From positions 5,517,001 through 5,581,000 of the forward strand of contig NC_066594.1 in assembly GCF_905475345.1 (NCBI RefSeq): a stretch of 64,000 nucleotides of DNA, written 5' to 3'. Position numbers and translations under genes: made by a program. Each line of letters starts with the position of its first letter. Position 1 is the stretch's first letter. The notes beneath the pieces were generated by a model. It was not told the origin of the DNA and did no database searches. It saw only the letters and a program-made list of their open reading frames with translations. This document shows positions 1 through 10,671 of the stretch, piece after piece. The stretch comes from Vespula vulgaris (taxonomy: Eukaryota > Arthropoda > Insecta > Hymenoptera > Vespidae).

Positions 1-107
1 CGAGAAACGTCTCGGTTGCAAAGTACATAGTACACGTAATGCGATGGCGTACGTGAGAGATGTCAAGAGTCTCGGAAGAAAGAAAGAAAGAAAGAGAAAA
101 AGAGAAG

Positions 108-144
<37 letters not shown>

Positions 145-440
145 TTACTCAATGGGTGCGATTAACGTGCTTTTTTCTCACTTTGACATTTACACGAAAG
201 GTTTTTATGGCCTATCGTCTTAAAGGTAAATGGCTATAAGCTCGTAAGTGGTTGTTTTGCTACTGGCACACTTAGAGAGTTATATTCCGACAGCGCAACG
301 TTCTATAACGGGTGAAAGTCCCCTTGCAATTCTTCATAATCGTACGGCCAGAAGCAAGCTAAGGCAACGCTTTTCCCTCCGTCATAGGTTGCTCATTAAG
401 AGGACAAAGAGGAGGGGAGGTTTCGTAACGAGACTAACTT
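1..440. other. Non-coding flank downstream of gene A
   Basis: A purine tract at 75-142 ending in (AG)15 is the main feature. The reading frame at 248-442 has no recognisable domain and no splice or promoter support, so I do not call a gene here. Confidence 0.5.
113..142. repeat. (AG)15 microsatellite
   Basis: Pure AG dinucleotide run at the end of an AAAG-rich purine tract starting near 75. Confidence 0.95.
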
Positions 441-458
441 AATACAAAAAAATATCGT

Positions 459-464
459 TTTATT
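459..464 (-). terminator. Probable polyadenylation signal of gene A
   Basis: AATAAA reads on the minus strand at 464-459, about 364 bases after the stop codon of gene A. It is followed by the A/T-rich sequence expected near a cleavage site. No closer canonical hexamer was noticed in the 3' region. Confidence 0.5.
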
Positions 465-827
465 CATTTACAAAAAAGAAGATATAATATAATACAGGTT
501 GTTCGGGTAGAATCTCAGCGAATACAATATCGGTGCATTCGACATGAACGAGAGCCAGGAGGATCGTTCCCAGTGGCATTCTCATTTTTTTCCGTTCTTA
601 CTATCGAGCGAAATTTTTCTCTAGAGTCTAATGTACCCACGAGCGTCATTCCCTCTTCCTCGTGGGACGTTACGCAGTGGTCTCCTCTCTCTGATGTTGG
701 TGCGCGGTTTTGATCGAAAGGTAGAAGGAAGAAGAGAGTTTGCGGTGGAGGAAGGGAAGGATAAGAAGAAGGAAAAACTCGGAGAGTGAGGTCCCTGTTG
801 GTCGTTGTGCTATATCACAGCCCGATC

Positions 828-1837
828 TCAGTGATGACCGTAGCCACCGAGTTCGAGCTCGTGTCCACCACCGTAACCACCGTCGCCAAATCCACCGCCG
901 AAACCGCCACCTCCGTGATGATCCTCGAGCACGACGGGATAAGGTTCTTTTACGACGACTGGGACTTTAACGGGATAGGGTACGGGTTTTGTCACGGTGT
1001 AAGGAACCTTGACAGGTACCTTGACCGGATACGGCACTTTGACGGGCACCTTGACTGGTACCTTGACGGGATAAGGTACTGGCTTATCCACTGGATAGGG
1101 CACGTGCTTCTCGACCGTTACCGGATAAGGTGCTGGCACGTGTACGGGAACCGGTCGATCGATGGGTACCTTAACTGGTACTTTTACCGGATAAGGTACA
1201 TGTTTTTCGACCTCGACTGGATACGGCGCAGGTACCGGTACTTGTTTCGTTATTGTCACCGCCGGAATATGTTCGGTCGAGATGTGTTCGCCTCCTCCGA
1301 AGCCACCACCACCAAAACCACCTCCTCCGAAGCCACCTCCTCCGATACCATGACCTCCGCCGAAACCTCCTCCTAAACCGTGACTACCCAGGCTCAGTTC
1401 TAGGCCACGTTTCGTTTTTTCATCCTTTTTTTCGATGCTAGACTCACTCTTCTTTTTCGTCTCCTCGGCCACGGCCATCAAAGCCAGGCTGCACAGGAGT
1501 AGCACCTGAAAAATATTAACATTTGCTTCGCATTAACTTTCTAATTTCTTTTTTTTTCTCGCTCGTTAACGCGACGAGGTTTCCGGTTAAAGAGAAGGAG
1601 ACAGAGACAGAGACAGAGAGGGAGTGAGAGAAGGAGAGGGAATATTATAGAGAGCGTGTCTTTGAGATTATTATAATTATTATCATTGTTCGTTAATGTA
1701 ATGAAATAAGACAAAAAAATAGTCTATCTCTCGCGAGTCTAAAATAAAGTCCTTAGACGAGCGGTGGCTCTCTCACGAATGTTGCGATTCGAGCGGCGGC
1801 AGTCGCTACTCACTTTCAGTTTCTCGGTGCTGTACAT
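828..1837 (-). CDS. Gene A: secreted Gly-rich / Val-Pro-repeat protein, putative cuticular protein (2 exons)
   Basis: Coding exons are 1837-1814 (8 codons, MYSTEKLK) and 1505-828 (stop TGA at 830-828), giving 233 residues. The donor after exon 1 reads GTGAGT and the acceptor before exon 2 reads TTTTTCAG, joining in phase 0. Visible parts are a signal peptide (residues 1-21, likely cut AVA|EE), a charged spacer 22-41 ending KTKR, GLELSLG at 42-48, Gly-rich 48-80, a Val-Pro block 97-201 with PYPV, KVPV and DRPVPVHVP units, Gly-rich 206-222 and a tail ending GGYGHH. The mature chain has no Cys or Trp. This composition is typical of structural extracellular or cuticle proteins; high PV/PY density recalls the CPLCP class of insect cuticular proteins, but that assignment is inference. 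It is paralogous and divergent to the gene at 7335-8344. The gene model is strong; the exact role is uncertain. Confidence 0.85.
1506..1813 (-). other. Intron of gene A
   Basis: A 308-base intron splits the signal-peptide coding sequence after codon 8. On the minus strand it begins GTGAGTAGCG and ends AATATTTTTCAG, preceded by AT-rich sequence. It contains a purine-rich stretch (plus strand 1591-1640, with three ACAGAG-like units) and a poly-T run on the plus strand at about 1550. A first intron that interrupts the signal peptide is common in insect cuticular protein genes. Confidence 0.8.
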
Positions 1838-1856
1838 GTTGGTCGGCAATGTGCAC

Positions 1857-1890
1857 ACTGGCTCCTCTATGGGCTACCCTGGCTTTTATA
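1857..1890 (-). promoter_or_regulatory. Core promoter of gene A (TATA + Inr)
   Basis: Minus-strand TATAAAA lies at 1890-1884. About 31 bases downstream is CCAGTGTGCAC, whose A at 1859 is the best candidate start site. That leaves a 22-base 5' UTR before the ATG at 1837. The ten bases CAGTGTGCAC recur at the matching place in gene B, which supports both the start site and the tiny first exon. Confidence 0.75.
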
Positions 1891-2265
1891 GGGGGACGCA
1901 ACTGGCAACGGGCCGTCCGTACGGGCAACTCGAGCGTGCCGATGAAATTATTGCCGAGTAGGAAGTTAATGGGAGGAAAGAAGGAACAACGACTTTGCGG
2001 ACAACGCTTTCCTCCAAACTCCTTCGTTTCATCTTCTTTCGGTATTTTATCTTTTCTCTCTCACTCTCTCTTCTCTTTCTTTTTCTTTCTCTTTTTTTCT
2101 TTTTCTTTCCGTTCTCCAGCTTTACCTATTTATCCGAATTACAAATTTCGAGTTTCTTTTTGTTGTACGATGAACATCCCTATTTTAAACGTAACAAGTC
2201 CAAACTTCGTTTTACAATTGCTGATTTTCTACGTGAGAAAAAGCACGTCTCAAAAAAGAAATAAA

Positions 2266-2318
<53 letters not shown>

Positions 2319-5300
2319 AGAAGGAGCTTATTGTGCATAACATCGAATTTCTAAAGAAAGGAAGGGTCCTTGTCGATTCAGTCGAATGGAGAACACAGAA
2401 AACCTTTCTGCCAACGTGACGTGCATTCGCGATAAGTTTCTGACATACGGATATTATCGAGAAGAGTACCATTTATTATTAATCATGATACTAAATCGTT
2501 CGACGTAATCACAAGATTTCCTTAAATTTTCTCATCGTTCGTTCAAGGAGCTTTTGACTATAGTGTTAATAACGGCGCAACGGAGACAGTAACTAATTAT
2601 GGCTATAATTAGATATCATTTTTAATCCGATTAAGTTTAACAAAAGGGATGCTCCGTTTCTTGGTAGCACCGCGGAAAACTTGATTAATATTACAAGCTC
2701 GTATAAGCTGCGAAAGAAGCTATTTAGTTTTCCTTTCATAATGTTTTAATCGCATTGCTTACGAGCTAATTTGATTTAATGTTTATTTATAGAAAAACAA
2801 AGATACTTAGACCTTTTTGTTCGATTGTGGAATTAGAATCGTCCTCTCTATCGTTATAATGTGTCAATTACGTTGCGCGCTTCGGTCGTTTGATAATCGT
2901 TATTGCATAAATCCTCGACGTTCCCTCTCATCGCTTTACTATGCCGCTTTAACGTGCTTATGCAGAATCATTATATTTTTACCGGCGCGGCAAAATCGTA
3001 CATCATCTTTAATCGCACGTGCACGTTACTTTTTTGCGTAACACAATTCGAGACAAGTGTGGCGAAACGAGGTACGACGCGAGTTCTTGCCGGGTGCTTT
3101 TTAACCAACGTTAACGAAAGAGAAATAGAAAAGGAAAAAAAGAAAATAGGGGACAAAGCGTACACAGGCCATCCTTCTTCTTTTTTTTTTTATTTCTTTT
3201 TTTTCTACGATGGTTCGAGACAGCATTCGAGCTTGGTTAATCTCAGGATGGCTTCGTACCCCCTATCTCGATTGTTCGAAGGTACCCTGGAATATCTCGC
3301 ATATCCGTGCTTTATCAAGCTTATCGGCGAGAATAAATTTCCATATATCTGAATTGGAATTTGAAAATATTGATTGGAGAGTCGGTGCGCGCCGTTTCAG
3401 TCACGTACCGCTTTCCGATAGTGAAAACGTAGAGAACGCGAAGGAAGGAGATGAGGATTCTTGGATTCCCAATAGTTTCTGTTCGGCTCACGGAAGGAGA
3501 ACGTTAAATCGTTTTCAACGAATTTACGAGGAAGGCCGGAATAAGGGGGCGCGTGCTTGTTCGGTAAGCGAAACGCGGTAGTCCGTGAGGTTTCTACGTC
3601 TTCGTTCGAGAACAGAAGCTATCATCGTCCGAGACGGTTTTTATAATGACGTAATTGAAGTAACACTTCGAAACGATACGGTTCGTAGATGTGGAATTAA
3701 ATAAAACGCCTTTTGTTTTTTTTTTTTGGTTTTTTTTTTAAGACTACGAAACACGGCAAAGTATATTCGTCGAATTTGATATTACTAGCACACGACATGA
3801 TTATGATGATCAATACGTTTGCGCGTAGTTATTGCAGCAGAACTCTGCGGTCTCTTTCGAGAAATCAGCTACGAACGGGTTTTCAAACCGAAGAGAGACT
3901 CGTGTGGATTTGAAGTCGATTAATCATCGATCGTTTCATCAAAAATATTAACTCACGAGTATTCGAGTCTAAGTTATTGCTTCTCCTCCGCTTTACGTTT
4001 ACTTTATCTCTCGAAAAAGCATCTCGTTATTTTTACGGCGTAATTTTCCTCTTGTCCTTTCCAGTATCGTTGCGTTTCCGATTATACGCGAGACATTACA
4101 CAGATTTTAATCACCGATATATTGATTCGAAAGTCTTCCTGCATTAAGAACAACATCAGGAAGCGGTCGCGGTCATTCCCTTTGGAATTTCAAGTCGAGT
4201 ACACACATAAAGGAGAAACCGTTCTTTTACTTCACTTTTGTGTCGGCGATTATTTGTCGAGATAACGCGACTTCGTAATATTACGTACACGGAACTTCGA
4301 CGATGAGAAGTTGGGAATCGGCTTTTACATACTCCTATATCGGCCGCTATAATGTAATCCTATTATGGGTAACGATCGATCGTGTACTTCCTAATAACTT
4401 AGCGATATTTACAAAATTGTCGTGGCGAAGTTTAGGCGTGCCTTTCGTACAAAACCATGGAAGCTATAATATTATGGCAAATTGATTTTTTGCGGCCGTG
4501 CCTCCGTACCACGTTGAAGCTAATATTCACTGTCGATGGGTAACCCGAACGCGATCTAAGAGATCGGCGAGAGCACCGAGAATTTTCTCCAAAGTCTGCG
4601 CATTTCTGCTTCAGCGACCACAAACGTAACCTTATGCAATAATGGGAAAGGCTTTGGAACCGTCCGGGCCACGACTCTCATGAATATATGGATGGATGTT
4701 CTCGCTCAAGGTGTTTATCAAGCCGTTTTCTAGTTACGCCCTTTTCCTTTTCCGCCTGTGCATCCCTTCACGATGTACCCAAGCCGTTCTACCCTCTTCC
4801 AACACCCCTCCGTCGTTTCAGTGCAAACGTAATTTGCGCCTTAAAGTATCCCACCATCCTCGATTTTCTTCGTACTACCCTCGATCCTCAACTTTTCCTT
4901 ATCGAGCGAAAGAAACGATTCGAGTCGATCGATAAGCGACGCCTAACAAAGGGTACGGACACAATTTTCCACGAGCGAGTATTTCGTACAGTCGTAAACG
5001 ATTCGACGTTAATCGTCGACAGAGGAGTAAAGCAATATTTGATTAACGATCTGAACTCTTAACGAATAATATGCAACGTTTTTGAAATTTTACGACCGCC
5101 ATCGATCTATCAGAGGTATTAAAAAGCTGCACTGGTTTAATTCGACAGAACGGTAAATTGTATCGATTGCACACTGAATACTTTTTCACATACCGAATAA
5201 ATGTGTTACGCTCGACTAAATAAAAAATAATTTTTTAATTGCCCATGACTAAAATCGTATCGAAATCAACATCGGCATTTTTCTACCGTATCGATTCGAC

Positions 5301-7278
5301 TCACGAATTGAAACAGCTGCTAAAATAATATTGCTAATAGAATTGAGTCACGTTTAATATTAAATCTTTTATTTCTTTTTATCTTGTATTATTACGTAAC
5401 TGGATATGGCAATGGAAAAGAAATGTAATCAAAAAAAAAAAAAAGAAAAAAGAAGGGAAAAAAGAAAGGAACCCTGACTCGTTCGGTGGACTTGCGTGGA
5501 CACGTGCTCAGTCTGGGTCTGACATTATCGCCAAGAATTATCGCAGAATCTGTGAAAGGTTTGAGTAAAAAGCTTGCTTCCTTTCGCGGATGACAAACCA
5601 TTTTACGCAGTACCAATAAATTTTCGCTCGTGAAAGTCTCGAATAATATAATTGACAAGCACTAGGTTGCGCCATTAAATCGATAATTTTACGTTTTTAG
5701 TCTGGATTAGAACACGAATGAGAGATCAAAAAATAAAGGATACATAGATAGATGAGAGAGCGGGAGAAAAAAAGAGGTAGAGAGAGAGAGGGAAAGCGCC
5801 GAAAGATGATTTCTACGAGCTATTCGAAACGCAATCACGACGCAATATCGACGCTTGTCGGATTAACGCGCAACGACGACTTCCCCTGGTGCATCTATCT
5901 AGTAATTAACCGAGCACCGAGCATGATGCCGGGAATCTCTCAATTACCTAGTGTCCACTAAGCGAGGAAGACGAAGAGAGAAAGCTGCGTTCGTTCGTTC
6001 GTTTTCGCGACAGTCCCACCACGATTATTATCATCCGTTCTCACACCAACATTCGACATCAAAACTCGCGTCGCTTAATTATATTTACGATCGTAATCAT
6101 CGAAAGGTGTCGTGTCATAAATAAGCGAATTAATTAGCGAGAGGAGGCTCGAAATCTAGAAAAGTAGAAAAAGAAAAATTGAAAGAAGAGAGAGAGACGT
6201 AACACAATTTCCGTTTCTCTTTGCAACTTCTACTCTTTCATCTTCCTTTTTATTTCGGAGAGCGATATGGACGGTGTTAAATATTTTTGTAACGAGCTGA
6301 CAATTTTCTCTAAAATTATGCGTTACCAAAAACTTTCTTTGCCGGTTTGGAACGAACGGAATTATGTAACGGCCTGGTCGAAAGCATCGATCGCCGAGAG
6401 TTACGTCCGGTAAATATTTTTTCGAGGCGCGAGCAAAAGTCGAAATTGTGATCACGAGTGTAACGTTGCACGATTGGTGAAAGAAAGGAAGGTTCTCGTA
6501 CTTGTTCACTTCTATCTCTCTTTCTTCAAACATATAGAAAAGGAAACGAAATGCGTGAACGCTATCATTCGTCGAAACAGCGCGTGAAATTGTAGCTTTA
6601 CACGGAAACGCGTTACACGTTAGCGCGTTTAATTGATTTACATACGTAGACGACAGGCCAGCTTGCGTTTCCAATCCTTCCTGGACTATTCGCATCTTTG
6701 CGAATTCATGCCCTAGAACGTGCATATATCGATATATCCAATAGCTAGAAGAAAGAAGGAAGGCGCGGCTTCGAGACGTAGCACGCGAACGCAGAACGTT
6801 CACCGTTGCAGTGCCCGGAAACTTTCTTCCGATCGAGAATGGTGATTACGCAAGCAGTCGATCGCTTGGATCAGAATTATGTCCGGTATCGTTTACGAGC
6901 GTCGAGTGAGCGGCGAAATTGCGAGCGTGAGGCTTTACCTTCTTTCTCCTAGTGAAACAGAGAAAGAGAGGAAAAGAGATCGAAAAGAAAGAGAGGAGAG
7001 AGAGAGTGATGAAAGAGAAACATGCGTATGATAAGTTTTGTAGACTCTATCGGCGAGAAATTGATCATAAGTGGAAGAAAGATTTCACACAAATCGATTC
7101 ACGCGATTCCTTAGCCCGTGGGAAAATGTAGCTGAGAAGGCCGGACCATTTTGCGATGATTAGTTCGCGTGCGTCACGAAGCGTAGCGTTCTATGGTCCA
7201 CCTTAAGACGTTCCGGGCACGACGCGTACGTTTTTCCGGGGAGTGGGTCCGTGCTAGCCACGGCGAAAGTGCTGCTGG
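1891..7278. other. Intergenic region between the divergent genes A and B
   Basis: About 5.4 kb lies between the two TATA boxes. It holds a pyrimidine-rich tract (2045-2112), (AG)21 at 2269-2310, poly-T runs near 3181 and 3717, an A14 tract at 5431, and GA-rich patches at 5752-5800, 6960-7010 and near 6190. Several open frames exist (for example 6156-6803 minus, 4688-5062 plus), but none shows a domain, a signal peptide or a good splice context. As the common upstream region of two paralogues, it is the natural place for their enhancers. Confidence 0.55.
2269..2310. repeat. (AG)21 microsatellite
   Basis: Uninterrupted AG dinucleotides, flanked on the right by AAAAGGAGAG purine sequence. Confidence 0.95.
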
Positions 7279-7314
7279 TATATATGCCACTGATTGCGAC
7301 GATGTAACTTCAGT
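7279..7314 (+). promoter_or_regulatory. Core promoter of gene B (TATA + Inr)
   Basis: TATATAT at 7279-7285 sits about 33 bases before TTCAGTGTGCAC. The arthropod Inr TCAGT is at 7310-7314 with the likely start at A 7312. The 5' UTR is then 23 bases, nearly the same as in gene A (22 bases), and CAGTGTGCAC is shared by both. Confidence 0.75.
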
Positions 7315-7334
7315 GTGCACTACCGAAGCCTACC

Positions 7335-8344
7335 ATGAGCACTCCGCAGGTGAGCTCGCTTCCAAGCTAAGGATCTTCTTAGCGTTTCAGGATATTTTTC
7401 ATGACAAAGGAAACGTACTATAAAACGTATCGTTTACTTGTTATCTACGTATAATAGACTCTTTGTTCAAATATTATCGCTGTAGTCGGCTATTTTATAT
7501 CCTTTTTTTTAAATTATTCATAAGGAAAAATAGAAAAAAATCGATTTGTAAAGGGGATAAATGGGGTGTTAGACGTAACATGGGAACGGTCTGTCAACAG
7601 GCACTCGTTCTTCTCGTCCTCGTGGCGACGGCAACGTTAGCTACCGAGACGAAGAAGCCGTTAAAGAAGGAGGCCATCGATAGCAAGGACGCGAAGAGTA
7701 AGAGAGGATTGGAATTGAGTTTGGGTCATGGCTTCGGCGACTTTGGCGGGCACGAAGGACTTGGCGGCGGATTGGGAGGAGGTCACGGAGGAGGCTTCGG
7801 AGGAGGTGGATTTGGCGGTGGCGGTGGATTGGGAGGTGGCGGTGGACTGGGAGGTGGCGATGGGGGACGCATCAGTTCGATAACGATCCATCGAGAGGTT
7901 CAAGTACCAGTACCTGCGCCATATCCGGTCGAGAAGAATGTACCGGTTCCGGTGGCGGTGCCAGTGAAGGTCCCGGTCGATCGTCCTTACCCTGTGCACG
8001 TGCCTAAACCTTACCCAGTGCCCGTGGAAAAGCATATTCCGGTGCCAGTCGAAAAACCGGTACCAGTGCCGTACAAGGTTCCCGTAAAGGTACCCGTCAA
8101 AGTACCATACCCGGTGAGCGTACCTGTAAAGGTACCTTTCCCTGTACAAAAGGAAGTACCTTACCCGGTTAAGGTACCCGTTGTCGTCAAAGAATCTTAT
8201 CCAGTCCTCGTCCATGGAGGAGGTGATGGTGGTGGCTTCGGTGGTGGCTACGGTGGCGGCCATGGCTACGGAGGAGGAGGAGGTGGCTTTGGAGGTCACG
8301 GCTTGGAGATTTCCGATTTCGGTGGATTGCATCATCGACGATGA
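7335..8344 (+). CDS. Gene B: secreted Gly-rich / Val-Pro-repeat protein, putative cuticular protein (2 exons)
   Basis: Coding exons are 7335-7349 (MSTPQ) and 7601-8344 (stop TGA), 252 residues. Exon 1 ends CCGCAG|GTGAGC and exon 2 follows TCAACAG, phase 0. Visible parts are a signal peptide 1-19 (likely cut TLA|TE), a Lys-rich spacer 20-40 ending KSKR, GLELSLG at 41-47, Gly-rich 47-94, a Val-Pro block 105-209 collinear with that of gene A (shared VPVPAPYPV, DRP-PVHVP, PVEKH and KVPVVVKE landmarks), Gly-rich 211-237 and a His/Arg tail ending LHHRR. There is no Cys or Trp in the mature chain. An alternative start at ATG 7580 would give MGTVCQQ before the same hydrophobic core, without the intron; the exon-1 model is preferred because promoter and exon layout match gene A. 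A structural role in cuticle or another matrix is inferred from composition. Confidence 0.85.
7350..7600 (+). other. Intron of gene B
   Basis: A 251-base intron runs from GTGAGC to TCAACAG and interrupts the signal-peptide coding region after codon 5, as in gene A. The pyrimidine tract before the acceptor is weak. The intron is open in the coding frame from 7463, so an unspliced read-through frame exists but starts with unrelated, non-secretory-looking sequence. Confidence 0.7.
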
Positions 8345-8470
8345 TATTCTTGACCATGACCGTCGAGACCAGTCTACGCCAGACTCCAACGATTATCATC
8401 TTGTATATAATTCTAGTTCTCCCTTCTTTCATCTCGTTTTATACACCAACAGATGCGCTATTCCTCTCTT

Positions 8471-8489
8471 TCTCTCTCTCTCTCTCTCT
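8471..8489. repeat. (TC)n microsatellite in the 3' UTR of gene B
   Basis: Short TC run between the stop codon and the AATAAA signals of gene B; the flanking sequence is also pyrimidine-rich. Confidence 0.9.
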
Positions 8490-8532
8490 TTCTTTATTTT
8501 TTTATACGCGGAAGTCTTTAGATTAATTGCGA

Positions 8533-8543
8533 AATAAAATAAA
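8533..8543 (+). terminator. Probable polyadenylation signals of gene B
   Basis: Two overlapping AATAAA hexamers (8533-8538 and 8538-8543) lie about 190 bases after the stop codon, followed by AT-rich sequence. The 3' UTR upstream of them contains a (TC)n microsatellite. Confidence 0.6.
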
Positions 8544-9562
8544 TTATTTTATACAGATGTTCTATGTTGCTCCGATCTCGGAAGGTCGATGTCCTTCAAT
8601 CGACAAATACTCTTTTACGAAACATAGCCTTCCCCTCCGATTTTCTCCTTTCCTATTGGCTATGTTCACTGTAAACGTATCTATCGTTGTCTTGAATAAG
8701 AAAAGGGCCGGAATCTGCTCCTCGTTCTGTGATAAACTAGTAGAGCTTTCGTGTTCGTGGTAGCAGCTTTTGTCTGTGACGCATCGTTCGCTTAATTACC
8801 GAGTACCGCCCCTAGAACTTAAGGCCACGACTGTAGTTGGGAATATTGGGGATGCACGGTAGAAGATTAAGTTCTCGTTATATCCGCACGATACAGCTAT
8901 CGTCGTCTTCTCGTTGATCTTTTTACAAAAGATGCAATAATAAGACGTACGAAAATTCTTGTAGATTCTCTTGGTTCTTGCTATGTAATGATTGCGACTA
9001 ACAACGTTCAAGCAACTATAATATAAGAAACTTTAGCATATCCTCAAAATACTTCGGTCGAATTCCAGCCGAACTAATTAGATTCGTTATTAATGATAGA
9101 AAGTATATGAAAGTGTACGTGTATAATTAACAGCTCTTGCCGAATTTTATGTCGTAACGTTTATATGTTGTAATTTACCATAATTGCCATTACCGAACGA
9201 AAAGCATCTATCGATTTATTATTCGTATTTTCGCGGTGCACACTTGCGCCTCATTACGTTCGTCACGGTGAAATCACACCGAGCGTTGAATCGTCCACGG
9301 TGAAACTCGAGAAAGAAAGCGAAACTATCTCGAAGCTCGAAGCGAGCTAATAAATCGCTTTATCACGCTCAAGGAATATTCATTAAGGGAATTATATTCG
9401 ATCAGAAGTTATCCAACTTTACTAATTTCCTGTGAAACGCAGACGGAGGTGAGAAAGAAATGATTGAGATTGGCGAAGCTTTCAAGAGTGTTAACTGATG
9501 GGCTCAAATCACGTTTATCTTGCTATGCAATGTATTTATATACGGAGAGAAAATGTTTTTTT

Positions 9563-9742
9563 AAACAAAAGTTGTTTGTCTGGTTGCATAAAATAAGATT
9601 CTGATTACAAATATTATAAGTTTTTTAATTTATATATTGAAATATTAAAAATTATATAGTTATAAAGTTGACATATATATAATCTTGGAAACGACCATCC
9701 AGCAATGCCTTATGTTCCATCGAAAACAAACAACTTTTGTTT
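9563..9742. mobile_element. MITE-like inverted-repeat element (candidate)
   Basis: AAACAAAAGTTGTTTGT at 9563-9579 is matched perfectly in reverse complement at 9726-9742. With a small gap the pairing resumes further in (TGGTTGCATAA facing CTTATGTTCCA). The 146-base interior is AT-rich and has no coding capacity. This layout fits a short non-autonomous DNA transposon, but I could not identify a clear target-site duplication or a known family, so a stem-loop of other origin remains possible. Confidence 0.45.
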
Positions 9743-10659
9743 CAAATTTTCTTTTTCAAAAATGTTTGTTGTCGAGATATTTAAGTGTCCCAATATAAAA
9801 AACTCATGCTATATATGTGCATAGATATGAATTATAAAAAAAGAAAAATTGGATCGTCGTAAGTTTCATAATAGACGAAGAACGCAAGCGCTGCGTCGGG
9901 CGTCGCAATGTCTCGTCGGTAGCGTGGCATCGTCGTCGCCATGAACGTCCGGTCTTTCGAACGACGCACTTTCTCGTATGCTTCCCAAACCACGTGCTTT
10001 TCTATCGCGACGTCATAATCACTAATTGGATTTGGATTTTATCGCTCGACTTTTCGAACGAGATAATTTGCGTCGACGGTTCAGGGGGAATAATTACTTG
10101 TTCTTTTTTTCCCCCATGGAGGAGAAGCGAACGAGCGAAATTGCTCGTATCGTTTAGTTAATTAGAAAGATTGGTCGTGTTACAAGCAAGCTTGGCGAAT
10201 AAACAAAAAAGAAAAATAAAGAATCGATCGTACGAACAAAATGAAATTTTACGTTGTTTCGTACTTACTTTTGCACGTAATGGCGAATCTAGAAAATTGA
10301 CGGAAGTCGACTTTTCCGTACTTTGATTTAAGATTCTTCTTCCGTAATATTAATTATTTGTTGAATAATCATAGTGAATTGTATTTCCTAGCAGTCTGAT
10401 TTTAAAGTACCATTTAGCTTGCTGAATCATGGCTAGAATTCCATATTCGTCGGTGTAGGAAAAGCTGTATGCTCTCATGCAAGTCATATAATTGCTTTCA
10501 TCTTATAGCTCATTCGTTGAGTCAGGCTCCCGTAGGCGAGAATTTGCATTCGCTTCTCGACTTTCGCAATACAATGTTTCATATATACGAAGATGCAATC
10601 TGACTCGAATGCACGAAGCAAGGATGAAGGGTTGCGCGAGGGCTGCAGCCGTTACTGTG

Positions 10660-10671
10660 GCCTAATTAGGC
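10660..10671. promoter_or_regulatory. Perfect 12-bp palindrome with homeodomain core
   Basis: GCCTAATTAGGC is a perfect palindrome centred on TAATTA, the core of many homeodomain sites. It sits in a non-repetitive stretch. Binding is not shown; the motif could occur by chance in this much sequence. Confidence 0.25.

Noticed and set aside
786..1376. 196-codon open frame antisense to gene A
   Set aside because: It is the complement of the Val-Pro/Gly repeat, whose codons rarely make stops in reverse; the protein is a Tyr/Arg/Asp-rich repeat with no signal peptide, and the sense gene has promoter and splice support.
6156..6803. 215-codon minus-strand frame in the intergenic region
   Set aside because: No domain, no promoter or splice support, and low-complexity ends; consistent with a chance open frame.
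7463..7600. In-frame 5' extension of gene B exon 2
   Set aside because: It adds residues with no signal-peptide character before the hydrophobic core and lies in the intron predicted by the promoter, exon 1 and donor.
7661..8389. 242-codon open frame antisense to gene B
   Set aside because: Same cause as in gene A: repeat codon composition keeps the reverse frame open.
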